Assembly (NCBI RefSeq): GCF_000247815.1 | Contig: NC_021678.1 | Coordinates: 11,343,351-11,407,350, forward strand | Origin: Ficedula albicollis | Taxonomy: Eukaryota > Chordata > Aves > Passeriformes > Muscicapidae | Direction: 5' to 3' | DNA length: 64,000 nt | In this document: piece after piece, positions 25,054-38,585 of the stretch | How the letters are laid out: each line of letters begins with the position of its first letter | Position numbering within the stretch: position 1 is the stretch's first letter | The notes under the pieces: generated by a model | What the model was told of the DNA's origin: nothing | The model's database searches: none | Seen by the model: only the letters and a program-made list of their open reading frames with translations | Program-made: the position numbers and the translations under genes

Positions 25054-28000
25054 GCATGTGCCCCTTGTGCAAATCTCTGCAGCATAGGATCCAATATGCA
25101 GCCAGCTGTTGTCTCAACAGTATGTATGTTTTACTTTATCTTGCCCAGTCAAAGATAAATAGAGAAATGCTCCTTTAGCCGCATGACCCCAGAACAAAAA
25201 AGACCAAAACCAAAAAGCAACAGGTGCAAAACCCCTCATTCTACGGTCTGAACACCCTTAGAGTTCTCTTCCCTGCAGATCACTCAGATGACAACTTAAA
25301 TTTCCCACTCTCATCAGATAAAGAAGAGGGAAGAAACTACTTCATAAAATTACTCCAGTTCATCGAAGATGTTTACTCCACACTTTCTCTGTTACTACCT
25401 AATTTCTGAAAAATTTTCACAATACTATTTCCACTTGGCTAAGGTTTGGACTCCCTGTTAGTCTACTGATAAATAAGAAACATTTAATTTAGTCATGTAT
25501 CTAAAGTGTGCTGATATTCTGTATTATAGCAGATCACTTTATTGTACAAGATGAAGTTGGATTCTTCTGTGGACTTCTTTCAACTGGAACTATGCAAAAA
25601 CGATGGTTATAGATATATCAAGAGTATAGAGCTCATACATTATAGATGTATCTGGATTTAACGTACACTGTGCTCTGAAAAGCTGTAAAATACCTTCTTG
25701 TAGGTATGTCATTTACCTCTACTGTGAAAACAGAATCATTCTACATATTTGTTTCTTCCCCTAAAGAAGAAAGAGCATCTGAGTAGTAACATGAGCATTG
25801 GAAACAACGCTGTCAACAAGCATGGCTCAAGGCATTGATTCTGTAATATACATATTCTCCAAAATAAGAAAATGAGTAATCCACATAAATCACAGCGTGA
25901 GATGACTAACTCCTATTACATTATGAAATTTCTGTTACAATGTGTTGGGGTGTCATTACTTTAGCATTTACTTTGTGAACTTGAGAGTCAACAGTGTCCC
26001 TGTTGGGAAAATTCCCAGGAGGAAAAGACTATAACTGAAACATGCTTTTTCTGATTTATCAAGCTTCTTTTTACCAAATTCAGAAACCTGAGAAGAATAT
26101 AAGGGTCTCGTGCCATACCAGAGCCATAACATTTAACACAATATTTGGCATGCTTACGTCATTTATGCACTTTCCTTTTCACTAGCAGGGTTGCACTAAC
26201 TCTCCTTAATACAATCTATTTTCAGAGGTCTGACTTTCCTTTAAGTCTGTATTGGAACAGTGGCTCTTTATCACTTAAGCTGGAGAATAATGCTTCTCTA
26301 TCTAACATACTACCATTCACCAGGGGTTCAAAACTTCATTGTGCCAAAGTATTCTAAATTACTAATTTCACCTTGATTTTCCCCAGTGGCAGCTAAAGTC
26401 TGTGTGTGTCAGGTTCTGGCCAGCTGGCAGCTTAGTTTTCTAGGACATGCTAATAGTAGGGATGACCGTAGAAACAGAATTACTGGGGAAATAGAGCCCA
26501 TCTGAATCTGTAGGCCATGAACCTCTACTTACCCGAGTGTCATACAGGAAACTCTACAAGAAAGGAAATTAGTATTCCAAGTCTACAGAGGCCATACACC
26601 CCAACTCCACCCATGGAAGTCCTGAATCCCTGGAAAAATGGGCAACATCCTTAATTTCCCTAGTCAAGCCTAATTCAGTTGGTGTTCTAAATGACATTAA
26701 TAGCAGGGGAATATTAGAAGTAAGCACTTGAACTGTGCTGGAAATTCATAATCATGCCAGACAACACTTTGATTTTCTTTAACAGCATCTAGTTATACAA
26801 GTTTCCAAATTGATGTCTGATGACAATCCTGGCCAAAAGCATGCTCTCAGCTACAACTTACTACAACCTACTCATTTGTGCATAACTGCTACGAGGCGCC
26901 ATTTGCCTCCTGTTTATGACAGAAGCTCTGTGGTTTACATCTTACCCTATTTATGTTCTTTCATTTCCTTTCCATAAAAAGAGCTGCTTTGTCTTGTCTG
27001 AACCAGAGAAACTGAGAAAAACAGCAAACAAAATAAATGATTCAGTAGATACATGAATCACTAACATTAGCAATACTATATATATTGGTTTTCCAAAACT
27101 GTTTCAATGTCTAAAGCCTTGCATGGGCAGCAGAAATAATACACCATAACTGTTGTTTTTGGAAGTCTCCAGATCTGATTATTGGCATTAAAATATCACC
27201 ATATTTTACTAAACGGAATTAGTGAGCTATTTTTGCTGGAAGCAGCAAAGTGCTAATTGTTGTTACAACATTCACCACACTGAATGCCTGGGCTTTCACA
27301 GACCTGCTATGCTGCTGGTAAATCCTGCCCACTGTCCATTGAAGCATATGGCAATTCACAAAGTAAGGGTACTGATTGTGAATTTGCCTAAAAGAATACT
27401 TAGCAAAATGCCAGAGTTTTAATAAAATCTAGGTGTGTGGTTAAACTTTTCTGTTCCTTTAAAATATCAGCATTGGAGGCCCTCCAGTAAGTAGCAATAT
27501 CTCAGCCACAATGTAAAGAAAAATAGTTTTAAGTTACTGCGGAAACAAAAACCGAAGTCACAGTTTACTGAAATGCAAAGGGACACATTCTCTTGGTGAT
27601 CCTGCCTACTAGATCAAAACCTCACAGTTCTGGACTCCAGAATCGTAAGACTCCTGTTCCCAAAGAAACCTTATAGCAAAATTGATTTGAATAGATGCAA
27701 AATCACAGTCCTAATACACAAGGAAAAATATTGCCTAGAGCTACATGTTCAATGTATGTTTTCACTGTACCAGCTGAGTAATCCTGGATTTCTCAGCAAA
27801 ACTTCCTTTCCTCTCATGGCAGGCCTCACCAAAGCGCAAAGAAAAAATGAAATTAATACCTTAACAAAATACATCATTTTTCATGGTTCATGAGACACCA
27901 TCATAAATCTTTCCCGAATCCTTTTGAGCGCAAACCCACATTTTGCTTGGTTTTAACGTCATCATTATAGTTATAGAGTTAAACTTGATTGTGCTGAACC

Positions 28001-31000
28001 ATCCCCACAGCATAAAGTAGTCTAAGAACTAACTAGAGATAGATAGGAATGTACTTTTTTACTAACAATTATCTTTGAGATGTTAGTTTTACCTCTTTAT
28101 GTCACATTGAAACCAAGGTAATTTGATTTTTTAGGGAAGAATGTGAGACTGACTCCAGCCCCCAGGTAAAGGTCAAGCCAATTACATAAAATTAGCTTTA
28201 CAAAATCAATATTAATCCAACAAAAATAGTCTGTTAAATACTCCCAGCAAACTTAATTCACATCTCCTTTGAACAGCATAAGACTTAAATAGGACAAGTA
28301 TTATAAAAACCTTTATTCATTCCTACACCAGCATTGCTCTTTACCATTTCAGCTTGTTTCTACTCATATTCCAGTTACTGATGAGCAACATATTTTGTAA
28401 GATGTGATGAAACAATTCAGTTATATTGAATCCCACTCCCCTTTCCAAAACTTCAAGTTGAGTGAAATGAACATGAACCAAAAATAATTGAAACCAGTTA
28501 AGAAAAAAATTATTTAAAAATAAAATCCCACATACTGCACTGACTGCATTACTATTTGCCTTTGTTAAAAACTGTCAGTAGTTATTCACTTGTTCTTATT
28601 TGAAATGTTTATATACCTGTTTAATGGCTAACAACTAGTTTTGCTGCTTCTTTGTGTTTACTTTAACTACTAGTAGTACAGCTTTGCACCATTGTTCTCA
28701 GAGAAAAATGCTTGGAGAAAAATGTCTCATTTATAGCTATATATGTTGGCATAAATCATTCCATCCCTGGAGAGAGCTGAAGGAAGAAAAAGTATGAAAG
28801 GGAAACTTATGGGAAGAGAACATGGCATATTCTGCAGGGTTTATGGTTTCATCTGGCACTGCCAGCCAGGCATCCAGACAGAGCACAGAGGTGGTGAGGA
28901 ATACAGTGCTTCAGAAGAAGCACTAACAGAAACATGATAAAAGGTTTTCTACCTCCCTCTTATCACCTGAAAAAAAACAAAATGGAAAGACAAAACAAAA
29001 TAACAGCTTGGAAACCACATCACTGAAGCAGTGAATACACAGTAATGCATTGTGTATAAAGGACTCATTTGGGGCTTCCTACATGGAATTGACTTTACAA
29101 TTCTTGCAGCTGCACAGTGTGGGTCAGCCTGCCTCCCATTCTTTGTCTCACAGATGTTGTGATGGATATGGCAAGCAAATATGATCCTGTTCACAAACCT
29201 TATGCCATTCTTAAGTCTGGTCTTGATGGACATCCAGTTTCTCCTCATTCACCCAAAAAGCATGTTCCTCTGCCATGCCACAGTCATGGAGGAGATAAGT
29301 ATTCCCTGGCAAGCAGTCAGGTCACCTGTAAATGCCTTTGAGTCAGAACAACTCGGGCAGATAGGAATGCCAGGCAGAAATGATGGCATGGAGCTTCACG
29401 GGCTCTGTGCCAAATGTAAATAGGCCTGTAGAATAGCCTTGACCAGCCTGGAAATGTTTAAATCACTGGCAGTACAAACCTCCACAGACCACCCCACATT
29501 AACGGCAGAGGTCCAGCAGCCTGATCTGTGCCCAGAAGCACTACAGCACAGAAGCAATTGATCTTGCTAAAGAGCTGCTTCCAGCCTCAGACACACAGGG
29601 AACATGATGGTGACACAAACACTAGCAGTAGTACCAGCACAGCAAGGGAAGCCTCTGTGCATGCTGTCCTCCATGACCTAATGTCTGTTCACAGCTCAGG
29701 TGAAGGGGACTCCAGGCATTTCTATAGGGCTCTCCTAACCCTGCCTTCATTACCTCTTTGCCATCCTGAATACAGCACATGGATGCAGTATTCTCACATC
29801 TTCAGCAAGGCCCAGTGTCACAAGTCACTCTCAAGCTCCAGAACCTCCTACAGAAGCTGGGGAGACAACTGAGTGGGTACTAAGGGTACAACCACCAGCA
29901 AAATCTGTCAGGCTGGTGCTGTGGGAGCTGCTGGATGAGCTCAGTGGTGAAGTGTGCATGACACAGAAAAATCCCAGTGCTCACATGTGAAATGTATCTG
30001 TCACAGTGCAATATTAACTACAGGTGAGGATGCATGCAGTCACCCCAGGACAGATGGGGTTTTAGAAACAAAGAGGACCAGAACTAAATCTTCCCATCTA
30101 TCTCACTTTACTCCCCAGGGACTTTGGAGGCAAATGTAACCATAGAGTCCCTCAGAAGCTTGCATCTGCCAATTGATATAGAAATTAAGCAGGAAAGTAA
30201 AGCTAAAGCAATCTGAAATATCAGGCAATATATCTTAAAGGTGTGTTGTCATCTATCTAAGCCAGTTAAAAAAAAAATGAGCTGATCACATAACACCTTG
30301 CATCGGATAAAAACTGATCCAGCAGATAATATAGATACATGCAGATTCTGCATAATTGCTCAGGGAGCTACAGCCAGAAGACTGTTAGCACCTTCCTTTG
30401 ACATTACCAGTTAAAGGCCACTACAGAGCCCAAGAGAATGTCATCCAAACTTCGTGGCATAACATCCTATGCAAATTGCCCTAGAATTTGCTAGCTAAAA
30501 TTCAGGCAGTGCAGTGAGCACGAGGGGTTTGCCACACAACATGCTTAGCCATCTACCTGCATTAGTTTATACGACTGCCATAAGCATCTGCAATTTCATC
30601 AGCTAGGAGTAAAGACAGAAGCTTTCAATATATATGCTACAGGGCATATGCTGATCATGGGCTGGTGTCAAGAAAGAGCATACCCTCCTTGCACACTATT
30701 ATACAATTACAGGTAAATGTATTATGGGGATTTATATCTTCATTTGAAGCATCTGGTATAAATCAACATTGCAGGCAGGATACAAGATTAGAAGGGTCAT
30801 TGGGTCTTTCCTGATACAGCAAATAATTTGCTCTGTATCAAGCAAAGCATTTTTTTTTCCTTCCCTAATTCCAGTAACTCCATTCAACAGCTTCAATTTC
30901 CCTTGAATTGCTTTCTTGCAGCCTCCTCAGTGTGTCAATCACAAAGCAGAAGCTAATCATCCAAAAATGTCTTTTCCACTTCCCCAAACGTCTACTAGAT

Positions 31001-33150
31001 AGGATTCAGGCAGAGAGATTAAAAAGCTAAACTCAGCAACTTGTTCTGACTCTTCCCATTGCATTCCAGTCACCAAGGGGGTAATTTTTTTTCCTTCAAA
31101 TATAAAAAAAATTCATAATGGAGTTTATTTAGACCTTCTTGCTTTAAGTAAGCAAGTTTTTAATCTATCACATACATTCCTGTAATGTAGGTTTGATGTT
31201 AATGGGTTGTAAAGTGGGTAATAATTTTCTAACTGACCTCTTCAATCAGATTAGATCATATTATTGACCATGCTGTTTGTTTTATAACCACAATCATATT
31301 GTGGAAGAACATCTCTTGCAAGTAGCACATTTGTAAGTGCCCATTAAGGCAAAGGATGACAGGTCTGCATGTTTGGCACTTTTTAAATATTTCTCTTTAC
31401 CTTATTGGCAGTATTCCCATCAGGATCCTAAAGCTATCCATTCGTATGTTTCTGGGTTCCTGCCTGGGGGTTTTGCTTTGTTTTTAAAGATGTTGTAAAA
31501 GAGACAAAATCAAAAAACATGCAAACACTGTAACTTTTAGAAAAGAACATCCAAATCCACCAGCCATTCCTCTATTTTTTTGAATGGTTCTCTTGCTCAC
31601 TGCAACATCACTTCTTAAGAGTAAACTCTGGAAGTTTTTTCAGAGTGACCCAACAGGAATTTTTCAAACATTTGTAAGAAAATTACCATTAATGAGGTCT
31701 TTTCAGCACCCAGTTATGCATTCAATAGCTGCATTTAGCAGGGGTTTTTGAGCTCCTTATGCCTCCTAAACAGGAATGATAGCTCATGGGCAGGCACTGG
31801 ACTGGGATTGAGACTGACACAGTAAATCCTCAAGCCCTCAGGGCCAATGTCAGCCCAGGAATGTTTCAAACCAAGTTTCTCAGACAATGGGTTTACTTTC
31901 TTTTGTCACAGTTTGATGTGCTTTCTGAGGGACTACTGCAATTTACTGTGATGACTTGTAAGCAGACTAATTGCCTGAGTAAAAAATACGAATCTGAAAA
32001 AGAGCAGTGGAGAAAAGCAAGCAAACAAAACACACTAGGATCTGCCTTTGCTGCTAGAGGAAACAGAGCATTAATTTTTTTGTCATCCAGCCCTGCAGTA
32101 TGGCTTTGGCAAAAACACTTTTCTCCTAATGTGCCAATTGTTCCTCTTTGAAATGAAGATAATATTTTCCCTCATTACTCTCACTTGTTAATTTTTTCAT
32201 CCAGTTTTAAGGTTTTCCAAGGCAAGATTTATATTCATATGCTGTTCAACATAATAGGATCCCAATATTAACTTTGGATATTTAAAATCTTCCCATAAAG
32301 ATTTCAGTTTCATGATATGAAGATTCCAAGTAAAACAACTTAAGTATTTATGACAGGCAAGCAAGGGAAAAAAAAATCCTGTCTTCCATTTTCATTTTAT
32401 TGCACTTGACTGAGTCTCCAAATGGTGTTTCAGAGTTGCAATTGAAACGATAAGCACAGAAAAGTAAAGGTAAACACCAGAAGGAACACGAGTGGTGTCA
32501 GCTACACATTATTCTTTTCTAGTTGTTATTTCTAGTAGTGAACTAAGTTGTTCTCCTCCAGTTCAATGAATACAAATATCCAGATATTCTCTCCCTCCCT
32601 AAAATTGAGAGATTTTCAACGTAGGTTCGCTATGAAGCTGCACTAACTGATGCTGAGTTGTTAGCTTTTTATTACAAATGTTTTCTCTCCACATGATATA
32701 AAGATTTCTCCTAGTGCAGTTGAAGTAACTTCTCTGAAATTGCCAACACAAAATGATATTCTAACTGTTGTTAAATCTGCTACTAAATCCCCACTGAACT
32801 TAAATGCAGAGTAATTTGAGTAATCTTATACCCTGCAGTAACTTGTTCATTAGGATAAATTTTTATGCACCTAAATTACCCAATATAATTTGGATTCTTG
32901 GAAAGTATTTCTTCACTATGTACACAGAGATTATTGAGTCTTTAGTCAGGAAAACATGAATTAAGTGTTAAACAGAAGAACTGGAATTCAGCCCAACTGG
33001 TCATTGTTGTCGATTTGTTTAAATTACGTTGCCACAGAATTTTTAGGAAATGAAAACACGGTACAAAACCCAGATAGAATTAAGTTCTAAAAATGTGAAT
33101 TTCTGGCCCATCACAGCAGACATGGCTGAGTAAGCTTTCATTCATGTCTA
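25054..33150. other. Long unique stretch, no gene seen
   Basis: About 8 kb without a recognised repeat. The part from 28950 to 30140 is somewhat GC-richer and carries an unusual density of open frames (99, 74, 80, 114 and 61 codons on both strands). None has a known domain. A TTACGTCA octamer lies at 26154-26161. The 121-codon plus frame at 31786-32151 is likewise without known similarity. Confidence 0.5.
26154..26161. promoter_or_regulatory. CRE/ATF-like octamer TTACGTCA
   Basis: A second copy of the same octamer found at 21227, here followed by TTTATGCA. It is a possible ATF/CREB-family site. On sequence alone it may be coincidence. Confidence 0.25.
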
Positions 33151-33190
33151 TAGAGTCATGGAATGATTTAGGCAAGAAAAGAGCCTTTTT
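33151..33190 (-). mobile_element. CR1 3' terminus, minus strand (first part of an interrupted copy)
   Basis: TAGAGTCATGGAATGATTTA followed by GGCAAGAAAAGAGCC matches the reverse complement of a CR1 3' end (consensus-like 'ATAGAATCATAGAATGGTT...GGACCTT'). The expected continuation appears only after 33350, on the far side of a plus-strand CR1 piece. Confidence 0.7.
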
Positions 33191-33345
33191 GCTGCAATGA
33201 AGGTGTTGAAACACTGGTGGAGGTTGCCCAGAGAGGTAGGAGAGGTCTTATCCTTGGAAACATTCCAAATCAGGTTGGGTAGGACACTGAGCAACCTGAT
33301 CTAGCTGGACATGTCCCTGCTTACTGCAGGAGGGCTGGAAAAACT
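33191..33345 (+). mobile_element. CR1 fragment, plus strand, apparently inserted in another CR1
   Basis: Contains the plus-strand CR1 3' UTR signature: CACTGGTGGAGGTTGCCCAG, then GGAAACATTCCAAATCAGGT, GAGCAACCTGATCTAGCTGG and CATGTCCCTGCTTACTGCAG. It stops just before the usual terminal octamer repeats. It splits a minus-strand CR1 whose two parts flank it. Confidence 0.88.
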
Positions 33346-33349
33346 ATTT

Positions 33350-33612
33350 TATGATCATTGAGTCCAAGCACAAACCTAACGCTGCAAAGTCCAAGGCTAA
33401 ACCATATCCTTAAGTACCATGCCCACGCACCTTTTAAATTTCTCTAGGGAAGGTGACTCGGCCACTTTCCCTGGGCAGCCTGTTTCAACACCTGACAAAC
33501 CTTTTGGTGAAGAAATTTTGACTACTAGGTAATCTAAACCTCCTATGGAGCAATTTGGGCCTGTTTCCTCTTGTGCTGTCACTTACTCCCTAGAAGATGA
33601 GACCAACAGGTG
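33350..33612 (-). mobile_element. CR1 fragment, minus strand (second part of the interrupted copy)
   Basis: ATGATCATTGAGTCCAAGCA, then 'TTTCCCTGGGCAGCCTGTTT', 'TTTTGGTGAAGAAATTTTGA' and 'CCTCTTGTGCTGTCACTTA' are the reverse complement of the CR1 3' region. Read after 33151-33190 they restore the normal CR1 order, so the two parts belong to one older insertion. Confidence 0.9.
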
Positions 33613-36600
33613 GTTGCCATCAGCAAACTTTTGAGGAGCAGCAGATAGCACAGTGCTGCACTCAAGTGACCCATTGCTCCAGGATGACAAAACTGTGCTG
33701 GTTTAGGTGGGGATTTTTTATGGGGTCCAGACTCCTCATAACAATTCATCTCCATTCACTGTTCCCCTAAATGCTCCTCAGGTATTAGCTTAATGCTGGA
33801 TTAAAAGAAACCAAACCCAAAACCACTATTTTCCCCCACCAAAACTCATTTAATTTCTCCTTGAGAGCACCTCATGCCCACTCAGTGCTAGACTATAGAT
33901 GGCTAAAAAATTACTAATATCTGCACTGCAGAGCTGCTTTTAAAAGGCTCTAGAGCTCAGCTAAAACTAAGCACAATGCTATATTAACTATAATGTAGGA
34001 AACAGGAAGAAACTTTCACTTGAATTTAACATACAGTGATGTGAAGATAAAGGAATGTTCAACTATCACACCAATGCTTAATCCTTCCTGTGCTACATAA
34101 AGTGGTTTCTATTTGTTCAGACAGAAGCAGAGATTTCTGTCAAAAGATATTTGACTTTTTGAAGAAATTGCCTAAACTAACTTTTGAATTGAATTTTTAA
34201 TTTAAAAAAGAGATACATTTAAAAATTTTATCTTCAAAACTACTGATTCTAAAAACATTGTTAAATATTTAGATTCCGTGTCTTTTCCTTCTTTTCCTTT
34301 GCCTTTGAATGCAGAAGAGTTGTGTAACCATTAGAGCCCCTTTCTCCTCTCTTTTCCAAAATCTTCTAATGAACGAATAGCTAGATCAGGTATTTCAAAA
34401 CTTACAAAGTAGCCAACACTGTTCCCTTTTACCAGCCAAAATCCACTTGTGAAAGTAGCAGGATTAACCTACATATGTATGTGGTTTTTCAGGATGAAAA
34501 TATATATGTAATTACATGGTATGTTATTAAGATGGTGGTTTATAATCAGAATAAATTGATTTGCGAGACTGAAGTACAGCAAGAAGCAATTATTGTACTT
34601 GGCATCTGATTTACTCATTTAACAGACAGCTCTATACCAGGAACCATAGTTATATGTTGCTGAGACTTTTGGTGATGGTAACTTGATCTTAAAAGCCTCT
34701 CTTTAGCTCTCCCATGTCAATACACTCTTTTGAAAAGATCAGCAAAACTGGGTGGTTACAAGACTTGCTCAAACATAAAGGCAGTTTTCACAGACAACAC
34801 ACCAAGACTATAAAAGTAAAGAATGAACTCCAGCTAAATAAAAGTAATGGTCCTCCAGTGGAAAGACAAAACACAATTAGAATTCACATACTTATTTCAA
34901 GATCAATATTCTTCTACTGATTTGCTGAGGAGGCTTTTATGAAATTTAAGCACAGTTCACTTTTAAATACTCTTACCGCCAATGGGTATGGGAGGCTGTA
35001 TTAATTCCTTTCCTTTTATAAATCAATAATTAGATTGCCAATTTGCTTAAAGTGCTTTGGAAAAAAAGGAAGGAATATGGAAGCTATATTTTACCATTCT
35101 ACAACACGTGTTGAAAGGCTCAGTAACTCATACTATCACACATAATGAATATTATGACACTCAGAAACAACATGGAATGGAATCAAAACCAAGTATGAAA
35201 CTTTTTCTACACAAGTTTGAATAAATACATAAATAAACAAATCAGTGTTCACTGTGACAGACAGCACATCGACACAAACACAATTCTTGGGCCAAGTCCA
35301 TCTTCCCAGTGTAACTTGTGCACTGTAAGAGTGGAGATGCAAGCCTAGAGACTGAAGCAAAAGTATATTCAGAATACTTTTGATGAGGAGAGCTGCTTGG
35401 GTTTTGAAGTGATCCCAGAACAATTCTCATTGGCTAGAGGTAAGGAGGAACTAGGAGAGAAGAAATTACCCAGCCACCATAAAGATTAAAAGTTATGTTT
35501 GTACATGAAAGTACTCAGTAATCCTGCCCTATTCACCAGGCAGGGTCAGCAGGAGTGAATTTCCTTACAGAGAAGGGCTGTGCCTTGGAGAAAGAGTACA
35601 AACAGCAGAAGTTGTCTGTACTTCTGGATGGAAAATCAGAAAACACTCAGGCTCATAAGAATAGGTACGAGATGTGTAAAGACTAAAGTCCTCTAGAACA
35701 CTTGGAGGAACCCTGTAGAATGTTTGTGAGGATTAAGCTTCCAGGAGCAGGTTGACTCCTTAGGAAACCCCTAAAGAAAATTAGACAGTTTACCTTATAA
35801 CTATCCTTAAAGACAAAAAATTAGGAATCATCACATCCATTTCTACTTTTGATACTTTATGATATTTTCATAGTACCTCATTCTGTAAAATAGCTTAAGA
35901 AAAACCTTTTTTTTACTATTTAATTGCAACATTACAGACTTTGTCAGAACTTGTTTTTCATCTTCCTTCCTAAGAAGGTGTATTCTAGACTTGGCTCGAT
36001 TACAACATTCATTCTAACTTACTTGAACTTAAAGTAGATGCATCTTTATTTTTTAAAGTAAACCAGGAAAAGACCATTCTTTTATCCTCAGAGAAGGTCC
36101 TGAGCACTTAAAAAAACTCAAGCAAAGTCAAAGCTGTTTCCTTGATCTTCCATTCTTCCCGAGTTGTGTGGCCTTGTCTTCAGTATATACAGGATACTGA
36201 ATAAGATGGACCTTTGTGTGCGATACATTAATGGAATAAGAATAAAAAAAATATCAACGTTTATGCAAAAATACCCACAACAAAAAACCCTCAAAGGAAC
36301 ACTGCAAGTCAGTGTTTTGTGTCAAAGCTAAGGTTGCCAACTGATCCAAAAGTTCTAAAATAAGGATATTCTCTTAACAAGAAAAGTAAAGATGAACATT
36401 GATGCTTTTTCCTGTGAATTACAAATTTTGCACCCCACAATCATTCTGAAAAAGAAAACTGGAATGATAAAGGAGTCATTGGTTGAGGATGCCAGGAGGA
36501 AGGCTGTATTTGGTGAATAGTTAGTTACATCATTAACACATATGATACCTGAATTCCATGTTAACTAATGTAGTTAATAGAAAAAATAATAGTACATTAA

Positions 36601-38330
36601 TAATAATTCAACTCAATAATAGCAGAAGTTAATGTCTAGACAGTCAAGTCAATGATATTTTTCATCCTTTCATTAGTGATCAAAAAAAGTAATTACAATT
36701 CAGCATAAACTTCACACTCAGTGTGCCTCGTAGGTCCTGGTACAATCTAGTGCATCCCATATGGGGAAACATCCATTTCTTCTGAAACATCCTGGCCCAG
36801 CAGACACTATCCTGAGGCAAGAGCCTGTTGTCCTATGTCAGTAGGCCTCATTCAATTCTTAAAACTCTGAATTGGCTCAAAGAAGTACAAGTCAATCACA
36901 GATGGCCAGGGAAATGTCTTCTGTTATATAACACCATGTGCGCTGGCTCCTTTCCTCCACTCCACTATTCCCAAATAAGTTTTAAACCATTAAGAAAACG
37001 TTATTGCTTTGTTTCAACATGTGCTCATGGAGATTTAGCTTTATAGGAGGATAAAAGTACACCCAAACCACCTTAATTGCTGGGCTGCAGCAGAGTCTGA
37101 TGCTGGAGTGTCTCCAACATTACACAAGAATATATGAATAGCAGGTCCTGGGCTCTGGGTCCCTGCAGTTGCCTCACATTCTAGCAGCAATATTTCAAAC
37201 CTTTGCTGTCAGAGAGCAGCAGAAACAAAAACCCAGTTAGTAATAAGGAGCATTCTGAAATGAGAGATAACAATAATCAGGGAAATTGATAATTTTGCAG
37301 GTTTTGTTCAGGAAGGAGGCACCATCCACAGTTTAATCTGCTTTTGGCATCAGATAAATACAAAAGGGAGACTGAGGAGATTAATTAGTTTACTGAGTGC
37401 CCTTCACTATTATTGTTGAAAAAATGCACTTAGGCAGCTAATAAGGAAAGTATTTTAACTCTAATGGACATAAACATTGTATTAGGTTTTGGCATTAGAA
37501 AATGGAAACAGAGTTGTCTTAAGGATGGTTGACATATTAAATACTATCTTCCTTTCTTCCACATTAGAAATGTTAATTGAACAACAAAAGACATCAATAT
37601 ACCAGTGAAGTTCTCCTCAAGAATTAGCAACTTTCCCTGGTGACCTGACAATACTGGATAGGTGAACAGCTGCTCAGGAGTGCAACCATTATGAATTCTA
37701 TTCCATTTAATAGCAGATGCAGGAAATGGAAGGTTATATTACAGATCAATACACAGGCTAAGGGAACCTGACAACCTTTGGTTAGAATCAGAAGAATAAA
37801 TGGCATTAATTAATTCACAGAGTTGTTGAAAAAAATACTATTTTTCTGTATCTGAGAAAGAAGAGAAATGCTCTGCTGTGAAATATAATATTGATTAATG
37901 TGAAAAGCAGCCTCAGTTATAAGTAACCTGCCACTGCAGAAATTGTAAATTCTGTTCAGGTTGCCGCTTGAAGAAATCTTAACTATTTTTTTAATTGTCA
38001 AATATTTAGCTGACAGGATAGTACCTAGCTGTACTGACTGTACTTTCCAGTTTAATAACAATGACACTATAATGACACTTAATTTTAAAACTATATTTCA
38101 TAGATTAATCTCATATATTTATAACACCTAACTCTGAAACTCTGATCTTGAATGTCAACAGCGTGTGAGATACTACAGCTACAAACTCCATTCATAATTG
38201 GAGGGTTTTTAGGCTTATCACATAAGAATTGTATAACAGAAGTGTGATATGCTAAAATATTCCTCAGAGAGCTTTAGTCTCTGGACGCATTCAAAGGATA
38301 TATATAAAAGATTATTTCTCTAACAGGGGT
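33613..38330. other. Unique sequence, no gene seen
   Basis: No coding exon or repeat is recognised. The part at about 37210-37460 is rich in homeodomain- and SOX-like words (AACAATAATCAG, TTAATTAGTTTA) and is a plausible conserved noncoding element. I cannot test conservation here. Confidence 0.5.
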
Positions 38331-38585
38331 TAACATACATCAGCTCCAGGGTGGTGCAGAAAGGATGCTGAAAACAGGCTCACATTCACAAGCAGTTTAT
38401 TAGAGGGTCCATCACTAATGGCATATATTGAGTCTAAAAGTGGAGTTTAGTTTTAGGGGAAAAGAGGGAGGGAAAGTTCAGAGCACTTTTGATGAGGAGC
38501 AGCTGCCACATGGCTGATTGTCAGTAAACTCTGTACATGCAAATTAACTGATCCCCTACTGCAAAACAAAAGTTACAATCAAAGG
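38331..38585 (-). mobile_element. Possible LTR fragment, minus strand
   Basis: On the minus strand an ATATATGCC TATA-like word is followed closely by CTAATAAACTGCTTGTG, a polyadenylation signal plus a GT-rich tail. The segment then runs into a GTTAACCCCTG end. A promoter-like word so close to AATAAA is the layout of retroviral R-U5 regions. The family is not one I can name and no flanking provirus is visible. It could be coincidence. Confidence 0.4.

Noticed and set aside
24764..25117. 117-codon minus and 104-codon plus frames with internal peptide repeats
   Set aside because: They are open on both strands across two tandem duplications, one with a period divisible by three. The repeat explains the openness.
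31786..32151. 121-codon plus frame
   Set aside because: No domain, no compositional shift, no splice evidence.
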